A stretch of DNA of 64,000 bases, taken from assembly GCA_942159475.1 (NCBI GenBank), contig OW804095.1, positions 62,462,773 through 62,526,772 on the forward strand, read 5' to 3'. Under the pieces are notes generated by a model, which was not told the origin of the DNA, did not search any database, and was given only the letters and a program-made list of their open reading frames with translations. Shown piece by piece: positions 50,428 to 64,000 of the stretch. This DNA is from Sthenelais limicola (Eukaryota; Annelida; Polychaeta; Phyllodocida; Sigalionidae). Positions within the stretch are counted from its first letter, which is position 1, and each line of letters opens with the position of its first letter. The translations under genes and the position numbers were made by a program.

Positions 50428-52414
50428 TCGGTGAGTTGGGTCGAATCAAGTTACTAAAAAGCGCTGGGCTTATCTATTTTGATAAATGTTATTGAGATCA
50501 ATGTCATGTAACATGATTTTATGGTATGATATGATGTTTTATGATATTTTTGTTTTCCTTCTCAATTCTTATGAGGAAAATATTGTCGTACCAAATGCAA
50601 GAGAACAAATAGGGGGCAGGTTCTCCACCGAGCTGACGTGTGTAACCATCAATTCTAAAAAAATGGGTCCTTGAATCAAAGGGTAGCAATATTTTCAATA
50701 TAAAATGGGGATAGATATTTTTACAATTTAAATACAACTAATTTAAGGAAATTCTATAAATAAATCAGATGTACTACGTGGAATGTGATTAAATTTTAAA
50801 AGGTTTATGAAAAAAAGAATAATAATTTCTTATCGCAGACGGCATCAGAAGTTCGAGGACAATTGCATACAAGACTTTCAGACAAGACTTTCAAAAAGTA
50901 GCAATTTCCTATCGCACATATCAGACACTCATCTTTCCCTAGACGTATCTGATCAGGACTTATATTACACTTCTCTGACGCTGATTGAACTGGTCGGAGA
51001 TAGTAGAGATCGTGTCCCCAATGAAACCCATATTCCATAGATATTTTATGATCAGATGTTCGAATAGACCTCAATATAAGTACATACATGTACACTATCC
51101 ATCGCTTGGAATTCGCTTGGAAGGCGAAGCAAAAGATCAGTATCAACCGATTGTCTTCCATGGTCGCCGACAGTATAGGGCAGGAGTCATGGCATACCAA
51201 TCTGAACGGGTGTGCTACATATAGGGTCTCTTTTGCCTGAAACATTTACCGTAGGTTCAGTATAAATGCACAGGTGCCTTGCGGTAATTTCCAGTGTGGC
51301 TATTGATTTTCACCCAGGGAGACCATCAATCAAGGATGGAACTAAGGTTACATCTAAGGCACCCACGGCCTCTCCCAAGAACCCGACTATAGTCATATTT
51401 TCTCAGGTCGCCCAGCCTTCCTGTCGGGTTAGACATCCCATGGCCGAACGACCCCTCAGGGGCGAGAAATCTCCAACACACATCAATGTTTCTGTTTCTC
51501 TCAGCGATAAGATAAAGGTCTTGGGGTGGAAATAGGGGAGAGAGAGGGTGTAGACCCTGGGTTAACTTTCAGTCAGATTCCCAAACCTCGAGCCGTTGGT
51601 CGAATACATCTCATAAATCTCTCATTGTAAAAGGACCGCTAGCGGCAGTCCCATTTTCTAACTGCATTTCCTCGAGAGACATCTTTTTCGCCAGCTTGAT
51701 CAATCAAAAATCTTGAAACAAATGAACCATCTTTCCCATTTCAAAGGCTAAAAACAAGAGCTTCCTATCAATTATTTCCGAAATATTCCCCTTTCGCAAA
51801 CAACAGGCGTCCCCATAGTCGTCTTCTCGTCTAATCTTATCAGATATCAGTGGGTCGCGAATGAGACTCCGCTCGTTTCCACCACTCCGGCTGCTGCCGC
51901 GCAAGAAGTTGCCCATAACGACCAATTAGCAAGCCCCAGGAGCGATATATTCCAATGGGTATTCTGGCAAATATCACAAATTCCCCCCATCAATGACATT
52001 GAATATTACCAAAGTAGAGGCTAGTGTTTCTTTTACTTAGGCCAATTCCCGATCCTAATCTGGTTATCAGCTTAATAATCTTAGCAAATGCCTTCGGCGG
52101 CGCTAACAGTTCAAGAACCTTTAATTTTTCATTGTTAATTCCAGTCTGAGTTTAATCAATTGGTATAATCACGTAAGTGGTCACATGAGAAAAGGACGGA
52201 TTAGACCAACGTGGTTAACATTAAAACATAAACATTATTTTAATAATAACACCACAACCCCAAACTTCAGTATTTGCTGTTTTATTTTGTTCATTAAAAC
52301 ATAAAGTTGGAGGCCAAAACTATATATTATACATTTGGTCGAAAGAAAATTGGTATTGAATATAAATATGGTAGTGAACACTAGTATTATAAAATCGCAC
52401 CACCAACTAAAATT

Positions 52415-54770
<2,356 letters not shown>

Positions 54771-54889
54771 GTATGTATGCATATATACATGAATGTATAT
54801 ATGTATTCTATGTATACATGTATGTACGTATGATGTATGTATGATATATATATAATATATATGTATACATACGTATATACATGTGTATT
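54771..54889. repeat. Compound TATG/TA microsatellite
   Basis: About 120 bases of interleaved GTATGTATG and TATATA units with drift. It lies about 165 bases from the GIY-YIG-like relic, on its presumed 3' side. Confidence 0.9.
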
Positions 54890-55054
54890 ATGAGTTTTTA
54901 GTATAGGTTTGCATTGGCAACAGGCAATGTTTTATGGATTCCAAAACTAAATATACTGGAACAATCCGCTTGCAGTTCAGCATTATTTCATGCAGTAGGA
55001 ATTGAAGATGCTATAATGCAAATGTATTGTACATTGTACATCCCTGAATTGAGT

Positions 55055-55550
55055 TTAGAAGGAACTACCATTGCTGATTTTAGGGGTTCTCCTGTATTCA
55101 AAGACTAGTTTATCTCTAAATTGTTCCGGATATGAATCTTGTAGGTTTTTGTATGTGTTTTTCAGTGATTTTGGTGGAGGTGGCAATATACCTCTACAAA
55201 GGAAATAGTTCCCATTTCTGCCAATGTTATATTCATTCCATTTGAGGCACTGTTGAGTGCCTGTATTTGCCTTCAATTTGTCGGCTCTTTGGTGGTTCTT
55301 TTCGTCTGAGCCTTGATCTAATATTTGTTCTATTGGATAAATCACCATATCCTCCTCTACAGTATGGTATATCATTGAAATGTTCAGTAGCTGGGTTTTT
55401 TCTGTTCTGTCCGAATGCCATTTAGGTGGTCTTGTAGTTTCCGTCTTGATTCTTAATTGATTATATTTGAGGCTTCCCCTACGTTGTATTCTTTGCATTT
55501 AGGGCATTCAATGATGTAGATGATATTTTTGGAATTACATGTTTTTTTTG
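55055..55550 (-). pseudogene. Penelope-like GIY-YIG endonuclease relic
   Basis: On the minus strand, frame 55453-55550 translates KKTCNSKNIIYIIECPKC followed by KEYNVGEASN and then a stop. 'C-N-(S/T)-K-N-x-I-Y-x-I-E-C-x-K-C' followed by a Y-V-G-like motif is the start of the GIY-YIG endonuclease domain at the C-terminus of Penelope-like retroelements (family knowledge). Reading continues after a frameshift in a second frame (down to 55055) with SDRTEKTQLLNISMIYH and PIEQILDQGSDEKNHQRAD, plausible remnants of the rest of the domain. No reverse transcriptase motifs are seen at higher coordinates. The copy is broken by at least one stop and one frameshift and is 5'-truncated. Confidence 0.55.
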
Positions 55551-58500
55551 CCAATAATGGGGTAACAATATGATTTCAAAGTATGAAATCATTAAACATG
55601 AACGTCTATCAAAACTGGTTAAAGAACAATCAAACGAACAGGGTAATGACATACAACTTGAAGTTAATAAGCGTTTGGCACCGCGATTTAATACCAATGC
55701 TAAGCACATAATTGACTATTTATAACCACCAGTGACGACCAACTCGGTCTACCTATACACACAGCCGTCCAGTCACTACTAGTGATCGACACTGTACTAG
55801 TCTTATAAATAAAGTGATGACGTCTTATACAACGATTTCATGGGACGACGACACCTTATGCCTTTCCTCTAATTGCAAAAGTATAAATAACTAAAGTATA
55901 AATTTAACTGCCTGCCCATTGTAATTAAAAAGTATCAACTTTAGATGAGACAATCAAAAATGAAAATGAAAGCTTATATACAGCTTTATCCCCAATGGGA
56001 GTAAATCTACAATGTATTGAAGGCTGCCTTTTCTATTGGGACCATTATTCCTATTAGATTCTTTATCTATGGCAATAGCTAGATTGAGTTAAACTAAGAT
56101 CATTTTAGTACTTTTAGAAAACTGCATATTCCAGGTCATTATAGGCGTTGCATTTCTACGACTGTTGATATCCTTGAAGGTTATTCCGAGGCTTTTATAT
56201 TCCTATGCTCCTTTGTTAAAACATATATAATGTATGAGCTCTATTTCCCTTCCTCTCCTTTTCCTTCTCTCTCTCTCTCTCTCTAGGTTCCTCTATCCAT
56301 TCTCACTTAATCCATCCATGTACATGGTTGATCATCCAATAGCAATAAAAGGATTGCCTATGAGATATATAGAGAGAAAATCTAAATGGACAAACTTCCA
56401 TCTGATATAATTCTCCGTTCATATAATTGCCTCTCAAATAGCGGTAGTGTTGTGATTATTTCAATGGGGATGCGCTCGTCGCAATCTGACAATAGACAAT
56501 ATTACCATGCTTAACCATACGGGCCAGGCATTGCATCGATAGAAGTCTATTTCAAAGAGATGTATCGCCAATATCATAGTATTACTCATAAGCGAATGGA
56601 GAAAGGGCAATTATCCTCAGTTTGCCGTCGGTAGACATACAGACTTATATCTCATATGAGAAATATAGAACACATGGGCTATACATATTCATCCCCATGT
56701 CCTGTGATCTCTTCCAACTTGAAGAGAAAATGAGAGTGGGTGTAGAAAATGGCTACCCCGAGCGACTGGGGGAGAGGGGCTGAATGTAAGGAAAAGTCTC
56801 TAAACTAGGGAGGGATAGCATCTATCCTGCCCTCGGCCACCTAGTATTTCAAGGGAGAATTTTGACGTTGGTTGAGAGTAAGTGTAGCATCGGTGATGAC
56901 TAGCGTGATAGCCTCGATGGCGAATGCATCTCAATGTGAGGATGGAAGCTGGCAGGCAGCGATCGAATGGAGGAGGAGACAATGATGGTATGCCTGAAAA
57001 CTGCAATCCTAGCGCTGGAGAGGGAACAGGGGAATCGACTTCAGAGAAAGTTAGGGGTGGGTTGAGTGACCTTTGGGCCTCTGGGAATAAGATGTCTCGT
57101 GCATAAAAATTCTCATTTCATTGCTCAAATATAACTCTTCGTTTATGCATTATATATATGCGGGTTCGTGTGTTTGCATATGGCTGAATGAATACAAATA
57201 TATATTGTAGTAATACGCTGAGGAAGGAAACAGCTAATTGCCAAAATAGAAACTCGCAAGTAAGGTGTATTAACCATACATTTGGGAGAAAGTCGGAAAT
57301 TGTATAACCCTATGTAAACACTATTTTAAATCCTGAAAAATAGAGGATATATCAATAATAAATGATGCATCTAAGCGATATATATGTAGAACTTTACTGA
57401 ATAAAATGTCCCAATAGGTTTAACAAATATATTCAAAAACCGAATGTATACTTCAACAGGGTATTAGACACTCATTGGCGGAATAGTATAGTAAGCTGAC
57501 TGCATGGGGACGGTGATGTAATTATCATCGACCTACAACTGGGCCATACTGCATGTATGGCATTACTTATGTGCCTCCCTGCCTTAGCAATGCAGAATAG
57601 TCATTTGGATAAACGAGACTGATAATGTGAGTAAGCATAAAAGTAAGTCTTAAAGCCAAGCAACTATTCCTTCATCGTACCATTTGGCTCATGCCAAGCC
57701 ATAGTCGTTCCCCTCAACGAAACAGCATACAGGTCAGCCGAGGTGGAACAGCTCTGGTGAAGACTGTGGCATTCATTTCTCTCGTGGGATTAATCACTTC
57801 TTGTTTTCCGGTTAATACCACCCATATGCTTGCCTCATTTCCTATAGAGGAGGCAGGTTCTAATAAGACTCCTCAGGCAGTTGCTAATGCACAATAATAA
57901 TCTTACAATGATCGGACTATGGCAGTAGTAATTGGGGGAGAGAACAGGCTTCGTATGTATGTGCACAAGGGGAGTCTAGGGTCTCCTGAATAAGGAAAAT
58001 GAATAGCCAGTAGCTACAGGTGAAATATAGCAGTGATTATCTCGTCCTAAACTTAATTCGCATCTAAAAACATCCTCATATGACAAAGACATATGTTTGG
58101 TTTGACCGTGCTCGATTACTCCTGGCAAATTAAGGTTATTTTAGCTGAGGATGGAGAGTCCTCTTAAGGCAAATGCACTGGGTACCTACTCATTTTCAAA
58201 GAACAGGCTTTGTTTTCTGGGCCAAAGGATGATCATTGCACCTCAGAGATTTATTGGAATCAGATGCGCGGTAAAACAATGAATAGCAAAAGAAAGACAT
58301 TAGAAATTAAAGAAGGTATCTATTTATTTATATCAATGTCTGTTTAATACTTGCAACAATTAATTTTTTTCATTGAGAAAGGAAGTTATTAACTTCCACA
58401 TCAAGTACTATATTCTTACTAACGATCAAACCAAATATTCTCCATTAAAAACATCATAACTTGATGGCCAATTTGTAAAAGGACCGTAAATATCGCACAC

Positions 58501-61500
58501 AATTTTAGAAGACAAATTCGTAGCAGCTAGCCCCAGTATCACAGATAACTTTAAGAAAAAAAGTGATTTTGCAACCTTAGGGTGAGAAAATCATCGTATA
58601 TCTGCTATATTAACCCATAATACAATGTATATTAATAATAATTATCATGATATTATACTATGAGTTATTCTCAGTAATAGGCATGCTTCAGTTTTTTTTC
58701 GGATTTTTTCCCTTGGTACTGTTCTAATATTCCCGGAGAAGAAGCATTTAGAAATACACGTTATGACTTCAATATTCTCTTATGTCTCTGTGTCGCCATC
58801 CAAAAACATGAAATTGCATGTTTGCATCGCACAGCGGTTTTACGCATTTTGGTAAAGAAACTGGCAGAAAATGTCCAATCCATGCGTCTACAGACATCAC
58901 ATTAGAAACCGGTATATATAAATTGAATCACGCGATAATGGGCTATTTGCTTTATTTATTGTGCAACCTAAACATGCTATGGTTTTGACTCCAACCACGT
59001 TGGCAAACACTCCCTTCCCAAGCACAAAAATGCAGGAGAGATGTGGGCTAAAATGTATGTGGACCAAAACTAGGATGTTTGAGAAAAGGTTAGTTTATAT
59101 TTGATAATTTAGATGAATATTGTATTACCTACTGCGGCATAACCATTTAGAAAGAACCCTATACACAAGTTAATAATCCTGCAAAGCTAGAAACATGTGC
59201 ATGCATATAAAATCTAGTGCTGAAAGTATTTTTCCATTTCTTGAGAACCTCATAATGACATTTCCAAAACAGAAACGTATTTCTGTGGGCTTAATTGCTA
59301 AAATATGGATCTACACAAGTAGCTATATCTACCGGTATATTATAACTTATGGCAGAAAGCAGTACTGACTTAATTGTTTCTAATCATAGAACAGCTGAGA
59401 TACAGGGTCTGGGAGTTAACGAAAGAAAAGGGTGGTGGACCTTTTCGCGAGGATGGCCATATAGGCTATATATGCTGTCAAGCAATTTCTATAGACTTTT
59501 TATAAACTCCTGTGCATAATGATCAACAGGTTGAGATTAAAGTTTCAAGAATGATTAGAGCGGTTGCCTTCATGAGGGCACCGAAACATGGGCGCACTTT
59601 CTTCGGTACATTCCTGTAATTAAGGCACCTCCGGGCTGCCAGACAATGCATCAATTGACCTGCCAAGACCATGTCATTGAAAAGGCACTCCCAAACTGCT
59701 GACGTCCTCCACACATCCTGATTACGTCATAAACCTGTCACGCTCGCGTCCATACGACAACTGGCACCAGGTGGCGGACCGGACCTAGTGTTGTGTCGAT
59801 TATTGATTATATGTGGGGATCAAGAATAGATCCCATCAGAAAACCATCTGTCTGGAACACTGTTGAATTTCTTCATGGGGAAATTAACTTGCCACTGATG
59901 GATGCAGCAATTGGCCTCCACAGTTCAAGTTCCCTTCGAAGGAGACGGCCCTGCCACAAGACGATACTGCTTCGTAGCAACGCCATAGGAGGCGCTTCAG
60001 TAGAGTTAATATAGCGGCCATCTGTGACCAAAACGTTAGTACTCCCGCAATGCACGTTATTCCGCGTGAGTTCCTACCTACTCGGTCACACTGGCGTTGC
60101 CATCGTCTGTTCTTTTAAAGCTGGCACCTGTTCCATAATAAAAGGGACAAACTGTAAGGCTGGCATGATGATGTCCGTGCAATGTCCTGCACTTGTTCCA
60201 TCGAAAATACATTAATCAAACTATCGGCGCCTATAGTCAGTGAGAACAATCCAGTTCCTGCTACTCCATGGCTGGGGGGCTGGGCTCTAATGGACCTACA
60301 CTTATATCAACAACCGAAAGAAAATGCTTTAGAGCAGCCGCCATGGTTTGCGAAATTCTCCCGATGGAATCCTTTTAATCAAGTTTTTAAGTGTGATGAA
60401 ACATTAAAACCAATAAAATAAAGCTGGTGTTGGTAGGAAGCGTAAGCTTGAAGCGGCTGAACTGACTCAGGCGGGCTATCTTGCAACTCGATAAGCCAGC
60501 CTGATGCTTCAAATACTATTGCTTTTTCCTTCTAGAAGCCCGGAGAAAATCGATGCAGGGATTGCAATCAGCTGGACTATACTACAGTTGGCTGTTTAAC
60601 TCAAGTTTTCATGATCGACAACTAATCCTCCCACTCGGGTATCATGGCAGCAGACCTTTGCAAAGCTTTAGACCTTTGGTGGGCGAAGCCCAGTTTCATT
60701 TTTATGCCCTAGTTCCCCCTTCTTATTGGGAATATACTATATGGTAAAGCATGAGCCGAAATCGACCTTTTTATACCACCCGAAATATCCCAACATCCGA
60801 TGGTCATTGACGAATCACAAAACAACAACCAATCAGTTCCCTGCGCTCAACCACGTGAGTCTCCGACACCTGCTCCACGTAGCGGCGATGGAAACAGTAA
60901 GGATATGGTTGATTGAAGGAATGAAGTCCGCTGTACGTCGGCATGTATAACATCCGAGTAATCAGAGGTGTCGTCGGCAGATGACAGTCTTGTCGTCGTC
61001 ACAACCTGACTAGCAAAAGAGGAGAATATCCTCATTACAATCCTTACAGACATGTATACTCTTCTTTGGTTCCCATCAGTTTCTTGCAGCTGCAAGACAT
61101 TAGAAGAATTCACTAATTACATAGTTGCAATGAATTCCAAATATCACCCCTCCTCAGAATTGAATGCATAGAGATTCAGGAGGTGCAACAGATCACCTGA
61201 GTTAAGAGGGTTATTCCCACGTCACGGATTAATGATCCGTTTAACAGGAAAGACGTCACCAATGTTACCATCACACGTCATCACTGTTACTGCGCCGATG
61301 ACCTACAAACTTCTTCTGGCCTAACTGATTCTACTAATAAGTGAAGCTGCTCAAGTTAATTGCACGAGCGGGCACTCCGGAGAGGACCTATACTAGATAG
61401 GAAGAAGAATTTCTTGTTCTTTTCCTCCCAGCCCTACCTGAGAATGCAAACGGATCAGGCTTATCACAGACCGGCTCAGAGAGGAGCCATACAAGAGAAG

Positions 61501-63033
61501 AAGGATCTCAATGAGAAAAAGACATGCACACAATGAAGACCACCGTCCAGTCTGACCTGGGTCAAGCCCTGATTGACCAGTCTCCCATGGACATCTGGCG
61601 TAGCTTTGTGGAGGCAGGGCTGAGCCGGAATTGAGCACCTAGAACGAATAAGGGAGTTGGCTTGTACTGGAGGCCTGGCTCCGGGCCTAGCTAGGCAGAG
61701 ATTGATTAGGAACGCCACTAGTCAACACAAGCCTTTTTCTTTTCGGTTTAAGCGCCCTGATGAGGCACGACCGGTCGATCAAATCGTTTAAATGGTCTTC
61801 TTACTTTGAGACCGGCCTAGAACGGATCCAAACCTCATCCGATTAAATGAAATTGATCCCTCGTGGATACTAAAGGATATGACCAGATAGCCGGTCGATA
61901 AGAACGCTGCAAGGTCGACCTGGCGGCGAGTTAAAGGCCAACGCCGCCAAAAACTCGGACGCCACATAACCAACAATAGGGCACGAAGCTAAAATTAAGT
62001 CTCCCATTGAGTGGACCGTCGTGTAAGAGAGCGCGTTTGGAGCTGGAGCTGCATGGAACATTAAATTTTGATCTTGAAAGAGGACATTAAAAGTTAATCC
62101 TCCCTGGAAGATGGGAATTAAAATTCAACTTGTGGTTAACTAACAATTACTGTGATCTATGGACAGACACATTTTTCAAGTAAAATTAGGGACGAAAGTA
62201 ACAGGTAAATTTATAACTGTTCATGATATTGTGGAAATTCAAACATCCAGCAACGGTTCTTTTTAGAAGCATTCAGTTCTTTTCGGGGAATATCTTCAAT
62301 CGATTTCTGGGGTCAATTGCTGCGGAAATATTCTGGATTAAAATTGTTCTTTTGGGAAGTATTTATTCGCATCGGTTCAGAATAACCATCAAGTCTCTTT
62401 TAAGTCCAGACATTTCCGCAGTAGGATTAAAAGTGGTGTCGTATACAGGATGGTTGGCCTCGATGGAAGATGAGGGTTATCTCCTCCTCCCTATTTTCTC
62501 TAAGAATAATATAATTACACTTAATCCTGTCCCTTGATGAGGTCTCAAAATGATTACCGGTGAATCATCAACAAGGTTTGCTCAGCATCAGCGGCAAATT
62601 CTGCCATGAAATCAAATGAAAGAAATTACGCGGCCTGGCAATTATTTAGTTGTTAAAAACGCCCAGGGCCCTACTGATTCCAAAGAAGTAATCACATTAC
62701 AAGAAAAACAAATGAGGGGTAAAAATCGTCTTGATAAGGCGTCTGGGTATAAAAGTTGATATAAAAGTTGACAATCAAGTGCGTCTAATGAAAAAATGAA
62801 CAAAGGGATTGTCAAAAAACATGAGAGGAAACCACATGGTATGTGTTGTCCTGGCAACATAAAAGTAGAAAGGTCATCTGCAGTGAGTTCTTGTGATTTA
62901 GCAGACACATTTGCCCGGATTGAAGTCTCCAGTTGACCTTTAGGTGTACTATTACGGCTGTCCCATTTCTGTTATTCCATCTATTCATTAATGGGTCTCG
63001 ATCGAGGTTTTCAAGCTATTTAAACCAATCTGG
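55551..63033. other. Gene-free stretch
   Basis: 7.5 kb without a supported gene. It includes a CT run at 56266-56284. GC-richer patches at about 59570-60010 and 61390-61720 carry overlapping open frames on both strands but no recognisable domain or consistent splice structure. Confidence 0.5.
56266..56284 (+). repeat. (CT)n run
   Basis: Nineteen bases of alternating T and C on the plus strand, within a longer pyrimidine-rich stretch starting near 56240. Confidence 0.9.

Positions 63034-63128
<95 letters not shown>
63034..63128. repeat. (TA)n microsatellite
   Basis: About 95 bases of TA repeat with one ATG interruption near 63052. No gene is implied by the Ile-Tyr frame across it. Confidence 0.97.
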
Positions 63129-63131
<3 letters not shown>

Positions 63132-64000
63132 TTAAAATGATAGCTATAAATGAGTCCAAAATTCGGTCAGTAATATTAATTGTATGCTAAATCAATACAC
63201 ACTCGCATACCTTAAACAGAACACTTTGACAAATACAACACACATTTTAACACATATTTGTTCGTAATGTTCAGGCATCTATCTGACCGTGCTGGGCTTC
63301 TTAGTCTTTTATCACCTCTGCGAAAGCTGCATGTTACCAGCGAACAATCTCACTTCATCTGTCTTTTTTAGACATTAGGCTCAATGCAATGGTGAAGGAG
63401 AGGGTGCTTCAGAAGACCCTCCAAGGCAGTAACATGTGGACGAGGAGGGCTCAGTCCAAAACACCAAACCCAGCAGAATTGACACCAAGAGACGCTGGCA
63501 AAAGCTGGAGTTGGTGTTTCCACTCACAGTATTGGTGACGGGCGGGGTGGTGACAGACAGGTCGTGGTTCAGTAGGAACCTAACGCACAGATCTATCACA
63601 AACACCTGGCCTCTGCCAAATGGTAGCCAAAGATTGATGAAGGAGTCTATCTCGTTAAATAGCGCCCGTCTTGTTTAAGTCAGCGCTAGAAGACTAAGTA
63701 AGAGGTAATATAGGTACACAGCCTCCACATACAGCCAATGTCCTTTTCTAGACCAGTCTGGTGCCAGGTAAAAGCACTGGCCTTTGCCCGTTCCATCCAG
63801 GTGCAATTTATAATTATTATAGGATGGCGAATCCCATCGATAGCCTAGAGGGATAATAGAACATAGTCAACACAAAATGAGTCTTAATATTTTAGAAGAT
63901 GGGCATGAAGGGAAGAAGGAGTTGCTCTCAAATGGCATGGGCCTTTATAGACTAAGCTATAGGGACAAGAATAATGGAACACGGCATATAGATTAATCGT
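63129..64000. other. Window end, no supported gene
   Basis: About 870 bases. Open frames at 63381-63678 occur on both strands with no recognisable domain. Confidence 0.5.

Larger units (their letters stand above)
38738..52414. other. Gene-free stretch, upstream flank
   Basis: About 13.7 kb with no supported gene on either strand. It contains poly-C (47318-47331) and poly-G (50411-50427) runs and a purine-rich plus-strand segment (about 41560-41670). Longer open frames such as 50805-51245 (minus, 146 codons) have no recognisable domain and coexist with equally open frames on the opposite strand. Confidence 0.5.

Noticed and set aside
50805..51245. 146-codon minus-strand frame
   Set aside because: Opposite-strand frames are equally open, and no domain or splice context was recognised.

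Overview
This window is eukaryotic (metazoan) genomic DNA. It is AT-rich, has long gene-free stretches, microsatellites and decayed transposons, and carries one clear multi-exon gene with GT-AG introns on the minus strand. The protein looks most like the lachesin/DIP/IgLON-type adhesion molecules of protostomes. Recalled family features (the exon-junction pattern, the 'ANPLTT..W..DG' third domain) point to a lophotrochozoan, perhaps a mollusc, but that is inference and I cannot name the species.

The gene runs from about 22.4 kb down to about 1.5-2.2 kb. I reconstructed eleven exons by hand from reading frame, splice sites and phase, and every junction is phase-compatible. In order they encode Ig domain 1 (22332-22423 and 19350-19554), Ig2 (18910-19038 and 18242-18370), Ig3 (16510-16664 and 15680-15812), Ig4 in a single exon (9967-10299), Ig5 (9148-9308 and 8775-8892), a transmembrane segment (6369-6534) and a cytoplasmic exon (2247-2340). 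A probable last exon lies at 1474-1675, where the reading frame depends on whether the 2247-2340 exon is included. That suggests a switch between two alternative tails. Ig1-3 are lachesin-like. Ig4-5 plus a membrane anchor are extra, because lachesins normally have three domains and a GPI anchor. Residue numbers below count from the first whole codon of exon 22332-22423 and exclude the signal peptide.

The signal-peptide exon is not certain. The best candidate is at 38566-38631, with a TATA-like box about 100 bases upstream. It would make intron 1 about 16 kb.

The introns hold two notable mobile elements. The Ig3-Ig4 intron contains a 4.16-kb element (10381-14536) with 26-bp terminal inverted repeats, subterminal repeat clusters, a 31-bp palindrome and a 2.8-kb G-rich minisatellite as its cargo. 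The Ig1 intron contains a 207-bp fold-back element (20052-20258). The remaining 41 kb (22.4-64 kb) shows no gene I can support beyond the candidate first exon. It holds a hAT-like non-autonomous element (28549-29309), two Penelope-like retroelement relics (29562-29681 and 55055-55550), a CpG-rich patch (about 34880-35060) and several simple repeats.
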